64,000 bases of DNA, taken from ZC4RG30 sp035556135. Its GTDB lineage: Bacteria > Pseudomonadota > Gammaproteobacteria > Steroidobacterales > Steroidobacteraceae. Below the pieces are notes generated by a model. It saw nothing but the letters and a program-made list of their open reading frames with translations. It had not been told where the DNA came from and did not search any database. The position numbers were made by a program, and so were the translations under genes. Location of the stretch: contig DATMFO010000008.1 of the NCBI GenBank assembly GCA_035556135.1, forward strand, positions 1-64,000, written 5' to 3'. Positions 40,051 through 49,002 of the stretch are shown here, piece after piece. Numbering within the stretch: the stretch's first letter is position 1; the number at the start of each line of letters is the position of its first letter.

Positions 40051-42464
40051 TGGGCCAGCGCGCCAGCTGTGCCGCCGCCCTGATGCTCGCTGCAGCCGTG
40101 ACGGGAGTGAAGGCCCAGTCCACCGCCACCCAGATCGAAGAGGGTGTGCTGCAGGAACTGGAGGAGGTCACGGTGACGGCACGGTACGCAACATCCGCGC
40201 TGGGGCTGATCAAGGCCGGGGACGCCACCCGGTCGCGGTTCACGGTCGGTAATGCATATCTGGCCACGCAACCGGCTGGCCAGAGCGTCGCGCAGTCTTT
40301 GAACCTGGTGCCGGGCCTGAACTTCACGAATACTGACGCCTACGGCTCCAGCGGCGGCAACCTGCGCATGCGCAGTTTCGACGGCGGCCGCATCTCGCTG
40401 ATGGTCGATGGCATCCAGCTCAACGACACCGGCAACTACGCCATCTATACCGGCCAGCTGCTGGACCCCGAGATCATCGAGTCAGCCGTGGTCAATCCGG
40501 GAACGACGGATGTGGACAGCCCCACCGCCTCGGCTACGGGTGGCACGATCAATCTCCGGATGGCGCGACCCGGGAACGCTCCGGCGCTGATGCTGCGCTC
40601 CAGCGTCGGCAGCAATGATTTCAGGCGCCTGTTCGTGCGCGGTGACACGGGCGAGTTCGGGCCATGGAACACCACCGCCTATGCGGCCTACTCGTTCCAG
40701 GAGTACGACAAGTTCAAGGGCCCCGGGCAATTGCAGCGCCAGCAGTTCAATGCACGGATCTTCCAGGCCCTGGGCGACGGTAATTTCCTGAGCCTCTCGG
40801 CCCACTACAACCGCGGCCGCAGCCACTTCTACCGCAACGGCACGGCGGCGCAGTTCGGCATGAATGGCTGGGACTTCGACTTCGATGCGACCTGCGTTCG
40901 CACGGTGCCCGGCAATGGGACAGTGCAGGATGAAAGCGTGCCGGGTTCTTCCTGCACGAACTACTACAACGCGCGCATCAATCCATCCGACACCGGCAAT
41001 ATCCGGGGCCAGTCGAGCTTCCGCCTCGCCAGCAACCTGCGCCTGACCGTTGATCCCTCGGTCCAGTATGTGCTGGCCAATGGCGGTGGCTACCAGGCCC
41101 TGTACGAAAATGACATGCGGCTGCGGGGCGACCCGGCGGTGGCTGGCGTGGACCTCAACAACGATGGCGATTTCATCGATCGCATCGCCCTCTACACGCC
41201 CAACAACACCCATACCCGCCGCTATGGCGTCAACTCAGCGCTGCTGTGGGATGTGGCGCCAGGCCACCTCTTGCGTCTCTCCTATACCTTCGACCGGGCC
41301 TGGCACCGGCAGACTGGCCAGATCGGCCGGTTCGACCAGGATGGTGATCCCGAAAGTGTGTTCGGGGGCCGCAATGGCATCCCGGTGCTGACGGCCGATG
41401 GCACCCAACTGCGCCGTCGCGACCGCAAGTCCATCGCGCTGCTGAACCAGGTGTCGCTGAGCTATGCGGGCAGATTTCTCGACCAGCGCCTGAAGCTGAA
41501 CCTGGGATTGCGCGCGCCTTTCTTCGAACGGAAGCTGAACCAGAATTGCCACACGCCGGTCGCGAATCCCGGTGGCGATCCCTGGTGCACGACGCAGACC
41601 CTGGCCGGTGCGCCGGATGCGGACGGCTATGTCACGCTGGCTGGCAGTGCCGATGCCCTGTACGTGCCGCCCTACCGCGGCACGAAGAAATACAACCAGC
41701 TGCTGCCCAATCTCGGCGTCTCGCTGCTGCCCTGGAACGACGAGAACCAGTTCTTCGTCACCTACGCCAAGGGCTTCGCGGCACCGCGCAACGACAATCT
41801 GTACAGTCGCCAGATCGTCCAGGTGCGACCCGAGACGACCAATACCTACGAACTGGGCTACCGGTACCAGGGTAGTGCGTTGCTGGGCACGGCAACGTTG
41901 TGGAGAACGGATTTCTTCAACCGGATTGTCAGTGCCTGGGACGATGAACAGGACATAGCGACAGATCGCAACGTGGGCAAGGTGGACCTGTGGGGCATTG
42001 ACGCAGCAATGGGTGTGGAGCCCGCGCAGGGGCTTTCCATCTACGCAACGGCGTCCTACAACCACAGCAGGATGAGGCGCGATATACAGCTCGACGCGAC
42101 CACAATGGCGCCGACCTCCGGAAAGAGCCTCGTGGAAACGCCTGACATCACTGTGGGCGCAAGACTGCAGTACCGGGTGGCGGCCCTCGCGCTCGGATTG
42201 CAGGCCAGGCACACCGGCCATCGCTGGGCCAATGACATCAACACCGAGAAGGCCGGTTCCTACACGCTGGTGGATATGGATGCCGCGTATGACTTCCAGG
42301 TGCAGGGCAGCGCGTCCAGCATCCAGTTCAACGTGTTGAACGTGTTCGACAAGAGATATTTTGGCAGCATCGGCACTTCCATCGCCGGCGCAGGATTCTA
42401 CTCGGCAGGCGCGCCGCGGACGTTTCAGGTGAGCTGGATGCTGGTGATGGCCCGCGCACCGTAA
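40050..42464 (+). CDS. TonB-dependent receptor coupled to the winged-helix kinase
   Basis: The 804-residue receptor has a signal peptide ending GVKAQ, a TonB-box-like EEVTVTARY near residue 45, a plug domain (GGRISLMVDGIQLND, about residues 110-125) and a C-terminal barrel ending in an aromatic strand. No STN signalling domain precedes the plug, so classical FecA-type sigma/anti-sigma signalling is not encoded here. ATG at 40050 overlaps the kinase stop (TGATG), with GTG at 40047 an alternative. Translational coupling means the kinase and receptor are made in step. Substrate unknown. Confidence 0.92.
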   Translation: MGQRASCAAALMLAAAVTGVKAQSTATQIEEGVLQELEEVTVTARYATSALGLIKAGDATRSRFTVGNAYLATQPAGQSVAQSLNLVPGLNFTNTDAYGSSGGNLRMRSFDGGRISLMVDGIQLNDTGNYAIYTGQLLDPEIIESAVVNPGTTDVDSPTASATGGTINLRMARPGNAPALMLRSSVGSNDFRRLFVRGDTGEFGPWNTTAYAAYSFQEYDKFKGPGQLQRQQFNARIFQALGDGNFLSLSAHYNRGRSHFYRNGTAAQFGMNGWDFDFDATCVRTVPGNGTVQDESVPGSSCTNYYNARINPSDTGNIRGQSSFRLASNLRLTVDPSVQYVLANGGGYQALYENDMRLRGDPAVAGVDLNNDGDFIDRIALYTPNNTHTRRYGVNSALLWDVAPGHLLRLSYTFDRAWHRQTGQIGRFDQDGDPESVFGGRNGIPVLTADGTQLRRRDRKSIALLNQVSLSYAGRFLDQRLKLNLGLRAPFFERKLNQNCHTPVANPGGDPWCTTQTLAGAPDADGYVTLAGSADALYVPPYRGTKKYNQLLPNLGVSLLPWNDENQFFVTYAKGFAAPRNDNLYSRQIVQVRPETTNTYELGYRYQGSALLGTATLWRTDFFNRIVSAWDDEQDIATDRNVGKVDLWGIDAAMGVEPAQGLSIYATASYNHSRMRRDIQLDATTMAPTSGKSLVETPDITVGARLQYRVAALALGLQARHTGHRWANDINTEKAGSYTLVDMDAAYDFQVQGSASSIQFNVLNVFDKRYFGSIGTSIAGAGFYSAGAPRTFQVSWMLVMARAP

Positions 42465-42587
42465 CGGCGCTCGCTGGGAAGTGCAGGTGGCTTTTTTGCG
42501 CAAGGCGAATGTCGAATCGCCTGCCCTGGCTAAAGGCTCGCCTCGAACTGCTGCTGCGTGCGGGCTGGGTGGCGCATCATACGGCCG

Positions 42588-43736
42588 ATGTCATTTGCCG
42601 ATCTTCGAATGCCCCCTGAACTGGTTGCTGCACTCGGCAGGCGCCAAATCACCGAGCCCACGCCCATCCAGACAGCCGCCCTGCCGGTTCTGCTGGACGG
42701 CAAGGACGCGTACCTGCATGCCGAGACCGGCACCGGCAAGACGCTGGCCTATCTGCTGCCCCTGTTCTGCAGGACCGACTCGAACCTGGCGGCAACGCAG
42801 GTCGTGATCCTCGCGCCAACGCATGAACTGGCGATCCAGATCCAGCGCCAGGCTTCCGAGCTGGCGCAGGACTCCGGCATGGCGCTGCGCTCCGTGCTGC
42901 TGATCGGAGGCACGTCGACAGAGCGGCAGATCGAGAAGCTGAAGAAGAAGCCGCATCTGGTCATCGGCTCACCTGGTCGCATCGGGGAACTGATCGCCAG
43001 GGGCAAACTGAAGACCAGGGACGTGCGTGCCGTCGTGACCGACGAGGCGGATCTGCTGCTGGGCGAAGAATATCTGCCATCCGTACTGGCGATCATCCGT
43101 GCGACCCCACCGGGGCGACAGCTGGTGTTTGCCTCCGCCACGAGGGAAAAACACGCCAGCGCGGCGATCGGCGAACTGGCACCCGATCTGGTGATGCTGA
43201 AAGCCGGCGCAGCGCCCGTCAACGCAAACATCGAGCACCTGTACCTGCAATGCGAGGAGCGCGACAAGCCCGACGAACTGCGCAAGCTGCTGCATGCCCT
43301 CGAACCGGGACGCGCGCTGGTGTTTGTCCATCGCAATGACATGGCCGAGAGGGTGGCCGCCAAGCTGGCACACCACCACATTCCGGCCGCGGACCTCACT
43401 GCAGGCAATGACAAGCTGCTGCGCAAGCAGGCGATGGACGGGTTTCGCAGCGGCGCGATCCGCGTACTCATCGCGTCGGATGTGGCCACGCGCGGGCTGG
43501 ACATCAAGGGCGTGGACCTGGTCGTGAATCTCGATGTCCCCACCCTGAGCAAGGCGTATCTGCATCGCACCGGCCGCACAGGGCGGGCTGGCGCCAGGGG
43601 GCTGGCCGTGAGCCTGGTCAGCGACCCCGAGCTGCGGATGATGCGGCGCTACCAGCAGGAATTGGACATCGCCGTGCAGCAGGTGCGCCTGCGCGGGGGA
43701 CAGATTGTCCCGATTGAGCCGGTGAAACTGGCGTGA
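42588..43736 (+). CDS. DEAD-box RNA helicase
   Basis: A 382-residue core helicase with no accessory tail. Motifs in order: Q motif TEPTPIQ, Walker A AETGTGKT, PTHELAIQ, GSPGRIGEL, DEAD, SAT, RVLIASDVATRGLDI and HRTGRTGRAG. It remodels RNA duplexes with ATP, perhaps in ribosome assembly or mRNA decay. The ATG at 42588 is chosen; a GTG at 42558 would add ten unlikely residues, and no strong ribosome-binding site is visible for either. It stands downstream of the TonB receptor by 123 nt and is convergent with the esterase gene, 13 nt apart. Confidence 0.94.
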   Translation: MSFADLRMPPELVAALGRRQITEPTPIQTAALPVLLDGKDAYLHAETGTGKTLAYLLPLFCRTDSNLAATQVVILAPTHELAIQIQRQASELAQDSGMALRSVLLIGGTSTERQIEKLKKKPHLVIGSPGRIGELIARGKLKTRDVRAVVTDEADLLLGEEYLPSVLAIIRATPPGRQLVFASATREKHASAAIGELAPDLVMLKAGAAPVNANIEHLYLQCEERDKPDELRKLLHALEPGRALVFVHRNDMAERVAAKLAHHHIPAADLTAGNDKLLRKQAMDGFRSGAIRVLIASDVATRGLDIKGVDLVVNLDVPTLSKAYLHRTGRTGRAGARGLAVSLVSDPELRMMRRYQQELDIAVQQVRLRGGQIVPIEPVKLA

Positions 43737-43749
43737 ACACCGTCCGTGA

Positions 43750-45255
43750 TCATTCGCAGCGATACGTGCCGTCTTCCTGCCCGGTGGGCAACTGGGGATA
43801 GGCGCAGAGATTCCAGGCCAGGTCCGAGTTGGCTTTTGTCGCCGGCAGTTCCTCCGGCGTCTGGCCTTTTTCCACCCAGTTGTCGAGCGCCGCCAGCCAG
43901 TCGACGCGGTCCGGTCCCTCTCCTCCGCCACAGTGCGCAACCCCCGGGGCGAGGAACAACTGCACGGACCCGGCAGCTTCCGGTACCGCGGCGCGCACTG
44001 CTTCGAAGTAGTCGACGGTGGCGCGGGGGCTGGGGCCGGGATCATTGAGGCCGTGCCAGAGCAGCAGCTTGCCGCCGCGCGCGGTGAATGCGCTGATGTC
44101 GGTGTCGCTGGCTTCATAGGTGCGGCCCAGCCAGCTCGCACGCAGACGCGGAACATCGTTCGACGTGAAGCGATCGAGCGCAAACTGCGGATCACCCAGC
44201 AGCGGACCGCGCAGTGCGTGCAGGCCGCCGCTGTTGGTGCCCGGATCGCCCGGCTCGGTGGCGGGCACAAAACGCACCCAGCCCTTTTCCCCACCCTTCT
44301 CCAGCGGGAAGGCTGCGATGCTGCCATCGTCGGCCTTCTGGCCCTCGTAGACCTTGCGCACGGCGTTGACCTGCGCGGGCGTCAGGCAGCTCGCCCCGGA
44401 TGCTCCCCTCGCGCACTGGAGTACGCCCGGGTCGAAGTCACAGGCGCGCGGATCCCGCAGCACGCCATCGGCCGCGCCATCCCTGGCATCACAGGCCTTC
44501 ATGACCGCGCCGTGAATCAGTTCAAGGTGGGCTGCATCAAGCCGGGCACCGGGCGCGGCAAACGCCAGCGAGCGCAGCTGGGCGCTGGTCTGCGTCTGCA
44601 AGGTATGAACTGGCGCGCCGGCGATGACGCCGTCGAAGTCCTCCGGGTAACGCTGTACTTCCATCAGTCCCATGCGCCCACCGGTGCTGCATCCCTGGTA
44701 ATAGGCGCGGGTCGCCGGCTTGCCATAGTGGCTGGCGATCACCTGCTTGCCCCGCTCCGTCATCAGGTGGATGGCCCGATGCGAGAAATCCTCGAGCTTC
44801 GGCTGATTGGCCGTGCCATCGGGGTTGAGGGCCCAGGGCGAAGCATCGAAGCCCGTGCCCGTCGTGTGGCCGGCATCGGTCTGCAACGTGGCATAGCCTT
44901 GCGTGAGGCCCGGCGAGGCCGCCTGCAAGGTGATATTGCCCATCCAGCCGCCTCCGCCCAGGGCCAGCAGCTTGCCATTCCAGTCCTCGGGGAAACGGTA
45001 GACGACGCCGATCTCCGAGCCTGGCTCTGGACGGATGATGCCTTGCACCTCGCATCTTCCCGGCAGGCTTGCATCGGCGGCCAGGTAGGTGACACCGGTG
45101 ACCTGCATCTGGGCAAATGCCGTGTTGCCGAATAATTCAGCACAGGCCACGGCCGGATTGCGGGTGACCGGAGCCTCGCGCCCGCAGCCGGCGAGGCCAC
45201 CCATTGCCGCAAACAGGACTGCACAGGTAACGGTGGTCCGGACATCAGGATTCAT
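43750..45255 (-). CDS. Tannase/feruloyl esterase-family lipoprotein
   Basis: A 501-residue serine esterase of the tannase/feruloyl esterase family. The signal has lipobox GLAGCG. The nucleophile elbow GCSTGGRMG (Ser) lies in a YYQGCSTGGRMGL segment; the Asp is in WHGLNDPGPSP and the His in GVAHCGGGEGP, completing the triad. These enzymes hydrolyse esters of phenolic acids such as ferulic or gallic acid. ATG at 45255 lies 6 nt after GGGGGA; an ATG at 45261 abuts it. The gene is alone on its strand. A hydroxycinnamate or tannin role is inferred from family only. Confidence 0.88.
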   Translation of the reverse strand: MNPDVRTTVTCAVLFAAMGGLAGCGREAPVTRNPAVACAELFGNTAFAQMQVTGVTYLAADASLPGRCEVQGIIRPEPGSEIGVVYRFPEDWNGKLLALGGGGWMGNITLQAASPGLTQGYATLQTDAGHTTGTGFDASPWALNPDGTANQPKLEDFSHRAIHLMTERGKQVIASHYGKPATRAYYQGCSTGGRMGLMEVQRYPEDFDGVIAGAPVHTLQTQTSAQLRSLAFAAPGARLDAAHLELIHGAVMKACDARDGAADGVLRDPRACDFDPGVLQCARGASGASCLTPAQVNAVRKVYEGQKADDGSIAAFPLEKGGEKGWVRFVPATEPGDPGTNSGGLHALRGPLLGDPQFALDRFTSNDVPRLRASWLGRTYEASDTDISAFTARGGKLLLWHGLNDPGPSPRATVDYFEAVRAAVPEAAGSVQLFLAPGVAHCGGGEGPDRVDWLAALDNWVEKGQTPEELPATKANSDLAWNLCAYPQLPTGQEDGTYRCE

Positions 45256-45330
45256 CTGCATTCCCCCATTGTTGTGTAAGGCAGCAGGACCAACGCGCAT
45301 TCTGTTCCCCGCTTGATCAGCGGGGCCGCC

Positions 45331-46458
45331 TCATTTCTTCCCGACCAGCACCCGCGCCGCGCGCCTGATCCGCCCGCGCCACATTGCCCGGCGCAACGCC
45401 CGGTACAACGTCCTGTCGTAGCTGCCCTGGCGAAGCGCCAGTTCGCGAAGGTTTTCCTGCATGAAGGCCATCTGTCCCTCGGTCCTGAGGCGGACGCTGG
45501 CGAGGGCGCGCGGCACGAGTGGGCTCGGGAATGTGGGGCATCTGGCCAGCGCCCCGTTCAGGTAGAGGTTCAACATCGTACGCAGGCACTTCTCGCACTT
45601 GCCGCAGTTGGAATCGCTCCCCTCCCCCGTATCCCAGCACACCCGAAGGTGCGCCAGTGCGAGATCTGTCTTCGCGATATGCGCGACCTTCTCGTAACGC
45701 GAGAGTTCGCAGCCGTCGTGGATGGTCTGCAGGCCCGGAATGGACCACAGCGGGTCCAGCAAAGGATGACTGCCCCAGGGATGCAACTGATCGTAGGAAT
45801 ATGACGATGGAATGAGAAAGGTGCCGATGCCACGGCACAACGCCAGCGCCACCGCCGCCAGCACACCACCATGGTAGAAGCTCCAGGACGCAAGAGGGTC
45901 GGTGAACTGGCGGATGTTGGTGCTGACTTCAAGCGGCTGTTTGGCAAAGGCCGCTGCCACCTCCTGCAATGCAATGCGCGCCTTTTCAAGCACCGCCGGA
46001 TTTCGCAGACCCTTGTCAAAGCCCGAGATGAGCACCAGATGAGTGATGTTGCGCTTGTGCGTCAGAAGTGAATTGAACGAGTCCACACCGCCGGAGAAGA
46101 AGCAGCCAACGCCGTCATTGTGCGTGGGAGCCGCCTCGGGTGTGCTTGAGCGGGCCGTGACGGAAATGATCTGCGCGCCTTTCACCCAGCGCCGATAGAT
46201 GTGTTGCAGTCGTTCCGAATTGGCAAGCAGCGACGAAGAGACGGCGCCGTCGATATGCAGTGGTTCGCCAAGGATCATGGCCGGAAGCAGCGTCAGCGCG
46301 AGGAATGGGTTGGCAGACTCAGTGAGCATCGGCCGGTAGACGGGCGGAAAGCGCATCCAGCAATCAAACGGTGCGACACCGCTACGGTCGGGGCTAATCC
46401 GTGCCTGGATGCCGCAGCCATCCTGGTCCCCGAAAGACTGGATTCCTTCTACCCTCAT
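45331..46458 (-). CDS. QueC-like PP-loop ATPase of unknown function
   Basis: A 375-residue protein with CFFSGGVDSFNSL (PP-loop SGGxDS, about residues 122-127), the ATP pyrophosphatase signature of QueC and asparagine synthetase. Near the end RVCW...NCGKCEKCLRT provides four cysteines resembling the zinc site of QueC-like enzymes. The N-terminal 85 residues (LALTLLPAMILGEPLHIDG) are outside the usual QueC core. The reaction is probably adenylation of a carboxylate or amide. It is not beside the que genes and stands alone, so its substrate is open. The ATG at 46458 follows GGGG; the ORF could start at 46467. Confidence 0.65.
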   Translation of the reverse strand: MRVEGIQSFGDQDGCGIQARISPDRSGVAPFDCWMRFPPVYRPMLTESANPFLALTLLPAMILGEPLHIDGAVSSSLLANSERLQHIYRRWVKGAQIISVTARSSTPEAAPTHNDGVGCFFSGGVDSFNSLLTHKRNITHLVLISGFDKGLRNPAVLEKARIALQEVAAAFAKQPLEVSTNIRQFTDPLASWSFYHGGVLAAVALALCRGIGTFLIPSSYSYDQLHPWGSHPLLDPLWSIPGLQTIHDGCELSRYEKVAHIAKTDLALAHLRVCWDTGEGSDSNCGKCEKCLRTMLNLYLNGALARCPTFPSPLVPRALASVRLRTEGQMAFMQENLRELALRQGSYDRTLYRALRRAMWRGRIRRAARVLVGKK

Positions 46459-46516
46459 GCACCCCAACCCGGCATTACGCTGCCTGTGCTGACGCAGCCG
46501 CGGAATTGTACCGCCC

Positions 46517-46957
46517 TCAGGCTCCCTGCCGGTCCCAGAAGTTCAGTTCCAGCTTCAGCCCGTTGGGGTCTTCGAGGAAGATCTGTCGCAGGCCGATTTG
46601 CGGCGAATCGTGCGGATGAAAGCGCAGGCCCCTCGCGCGCAGGCGTTCCGCCAGCACCGGATGCCGGTCGCCGGGCGCGTTGAAGGCCACATGATCCAGC
46701 ACGCCGGTACCCGGCGCCGGCACAGTCACCGGAATGCCCAGCCGCCGGCTGTGCGCCGTGTAGGTTTCCCAGTCCGCAATGTGGATGGCCGCGACGTCTC
46801 CCAGGTACAGCCAATGACCCAGGAAACCCAGGTCAGGCCGCAGCCCATCTTCGAAGCCGAGCACATCGCGATAGAAGTCGCGCGTGCCATCGACGTCGTG
46901 GGTCATGACCAGGAAATGATCAAGTCGCGTGAACACGGGCTGCACCAATGCCGGCAT
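46517..46957 (-). CDS. VOC-family protein
   Basis: A 146-residue single vicinal-oxygen-chelate domain with the classic N-terminal RLDHFLVMTHDVDGTRDFY and a second-half DHVAFNAPG plus C-terminal FLEDPNGLKLELNFWD (Glu as metal ligand). This is the glyoxalase/bleomycin-resistance/extradiol dioxygenase fold; the exact reaction is not readable. ATG start without a clear ribosome-binding site. It is separated by 107 nt from the propeller gene and by 58 nt from the PP-loop gene on the same strand. Confidence 0.9.
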   Translation of the reverse strand: MPALVQPVFTRLDHFLVMTHDVDGTRDFYRDVLGFEDGLRPDLGFLGHWLYLGDVAAIHIADWETYTAHSRRLGIPVTVPAPGTGVLDHVAFNAPGDRHPVLAERLRARGLRFHPHDSPQIGLRQIFLEDPNGLKLELNFWDRQGA

Positions 46958-47064
46958 CCAAGCCGTGATGTCCAGTGTGTCAGACGGCAGGGACGACCGG
47001 CAAGTTGGTGGCTGCCTGAAAATTCCCCTGCGCGCTACTGGATGAGCGGCAGCCGCGAAGCGGC

Positions 47065-47697
47065 TCAGGCCTTTCCTGGCGCCTTCACCACCCTCAGCTT
47101 TCCTGATTTTCCTCCGCCGCAGAAGAGCCGCGAGCGGCCATCGGATTCAAGCCCTGAAACCATCTTGCCCGGTGGCATCTCGAGCCGTTCCTTCACTTCG
47201 CCGGTCTTCGCGTCGATGCGGCGCAGTTCGCTGTCATCGCCCTCCCACGTGCCGTGCCACAGGTCCCCGTCCAGCCAGGTGACGCCTGTGACGAAACGGT
47301 TGGACTCGATGGTGCGCAACACCTCGCCCGTAGCGGGATCGACCTGATGGATCTTGCGCTCGCGATAGTGTCCCACCCATAGCGATCCTTCCGCCCAGGC
47401 GAGACCGGAATCACCACCGTTTGCGGGGGCCGGAATCGAATCGACGACCTTGCCGGTCCGGGGGTCGATCTTCTGGATACGCGATTCTGCAATCTGGTAC
47501 AGGTGCTTGCCATCGAAGGCTGTGCCGGCGTGGGCGGGCACCTGGATTGAGCGGCTGATCGCACCGCCGTCCGGATCGAGGGCGTTGATCCTGTCGCCTG
47601 AGGCGAACCACACCCGCGCGCCATCGAAGGTCACACCATGCACGGCATCCACGCCGGCAAATGGCCCGAATTCCGCAATGATCTCCGCCTGTTTCAT
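47065..47697 (-). CDS. Small beta-propeller protein (glutaminyl cyclotransferase/SMP-30-like)
   Basis: The 210-residue protein has no signal peptide and about five propeller blades: ASGDRINALDPDGG, RIQKIDPRTGKVVDS, SLWVGHYRERKIHQVDPATG and VTGVTWLDGDLWHGTW are repeat elements. It resembles streptogramin-lyase and glutaminyl-cyclotransferase-like repeats, without catalytic residues that I can identify. The ATG at 47697 is favoured over longer frames. The regulator gene upstream on the same strand ends 35 nt before, so they probably form one transcript. Its C-terminal GKLRVVKAP is repeated in a remnant at 50301-50360. Confidence 0.75.
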   Translation of the reverse strand: MKQAEIIAEFGPFAGVDAVHGVTFDGARVWFASGDRINALDPDGGAISRSIQVPAHAGTAFDGKHLYQIAESRIQKIDPRTGKVVDSIPAPANGGDSGLAWAEGSLWVGHYRERKIHQVDPATGEVLRTIESNRFVTGVTWLDGDLWHGTWEGDDSELRRIDAKTGEVKERLEMPPGKMVSGLESDGRSRLFCGGGKSGKLRVVKAPGKA

Positions 47698-47731
47698 TTC
47701 TCGATCCCTGTTTTCTGCCGGTCTGTGCATC

Positions 47732-48958
47732 CTAGTCAGTGGGCAGCGAGGGCGGGAGTAACAAGAGCGTCGCAAATCCGGGCAAAGGTGGTGAGGTCGT
47801 CCAGCGCCGGGCGCGACCGCGGCCCACGGGCTGGACCTTGCCGGCGCGCGCCAGGGCTTCCAGTGCGCGCTGCACCGAACGTGGGCTGATGGCCAGTGCT
47901 GCAGCTACTGCAGAGGTGGGCCAGGACTCGCCGTCGGAAAGCACGGCCAGCACATCGGCATGCCGGTCCTCGACCAATGGCGCCAGCACGACCACAGCGC
48001 GCGCCTGCAATGGCTTGAGCATGAATCCGGCTGGCGTTGCCTCGACGGCAGCCACGGGGGCCAGCAGCTTGCGCAGCCTTCCGATCTCGACGCGCAGGCG
48101 CGCGCGGTGCGACTCGTCGGCAGACTTGATCCGGAATGCGCCGTGAATCAGCGTCTCGCGCGAGGCGCCTTCAGGCCATGCCTCTGCAAGGATGCGGGCG
48201 ATGCCCAGCAACACGGGGCGCGTGACCAGGGGAATCACCGTACCTGCATGGCGGACGGCAAACCGCCAGCAGTCGACGAGCAGTGCACGTGACGCCAGCA
48301 AGGCTTCCACCGCACTGATGGTCAGCAGTCGATCGTTGCCGCGGGAAATCTGCCGCGCGGCAGGTGCATCGAGGGATTGGAGTGCGACCCGGGTTTCTGC
48401 GAGCAGCGCTGGGACGGAGGCGCGACGTGACGCCTCTGCCGCCCGTTGCATCGCGGCCCGTGCCGCCTTCGGGCGCATGCGCCGCAAGGCCAGCTGCGCC
48501 GCCAGCAACTCCCTTCCCGCTTCGAGTGCAGGCGACAGGTTGCGGCGCTGGTGCGTCGCAGACAATGCGCTCTCCAGTTCATCAAGCTGACCCGTGAGCA
48601 GCAGTTGCCGCATCCGCAACTGGCGCGCGTGCTCTGCATTGGCCATATCAACGTGGTGCTCAAGCACCTCGCGCGCGGTCTCCAGCCGCTTCGCAGCCCA
48701 GCCCACGTCCCGCGATGCCAGCGCGATTTCCGCCTCGGCCACCACACAGCGCGCCCGCGCCACCGGTTCGCGCGGACCGAAGGCACGCCCGGCCGCGCGC
48801 AGCAGTTCCCGCGCGCGGACGTGCTCGCCAAGCTGAGCCAGGGCAATGCCGCGCAGGGCGAGACCAGCAGCGTCATTGCGCAAGGCCACCAGCTTCAGTG
48901 CGGCGATGGGATTTCCGGCGGCCAGCCATCGCGCGGCGGCATTGATCAACGAATCCAT
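47732..48958 (-). CDS. Transcriptional regulator with two C-terminal winged-helix-like regions
   Basis: A 408-residue regulator. The N-terminal 200 residues are Ala/Leu/Arg-rich helices resembling TPR repeats (AALKLVALRNDAAGLALRG). A segment at about residues 265-320 (SADESHRARLRVEIGRLRKL and VEATPAGFML) looks like an OmpR/PhoB-type winged helix, and the last 80 residues (AALAISPRSVQRALEALARA) are a second helix-turn-helix. The ligand and target are unknown. The downstream propeller gene, 35 nt away on the same strand, is a likely partner or target. No inducer-binding domain is seen. Confidence 0.7.
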   Translation of the reverse strand: MDSLINAAARWLAAGNPIAALKLVALRNDAAGLALRGIALAQLGEHVRARELLRAAGRAFGPREPVARARCVVAEAEIALASRDVGWAAKRLETAREVLEHHVDMANAEHARQLRMRQLLLTGQLDELESALSATHQRRNLSPALEAGRELLAAQLALRRMRPKAARAAMQRAAEASRRASVPALLAETRVALQSLDAPAARQISRGNDRLLTISAVEALLASRALLVDCWRFAVRHAGTVIPLVTRPVLLGIARILAEAWPEGASRETLIHGAFRIKSADESHRARLRVEIGRLRKLLAPVAAVEATPAGFMLKPLQARAVVVLAPLVEDRHADVLAVLSDGESWPTSAVAAALAISPRSVQRALEALARAGKVQPVGRGRARRWTTSPPLPGFATLLLLPPSLPTD

Positions 48959-49002
48959 CAGCGTCGCGCCCGGTCATCCAGCCTCAGGCCACGCCGTGCC
49001 GC

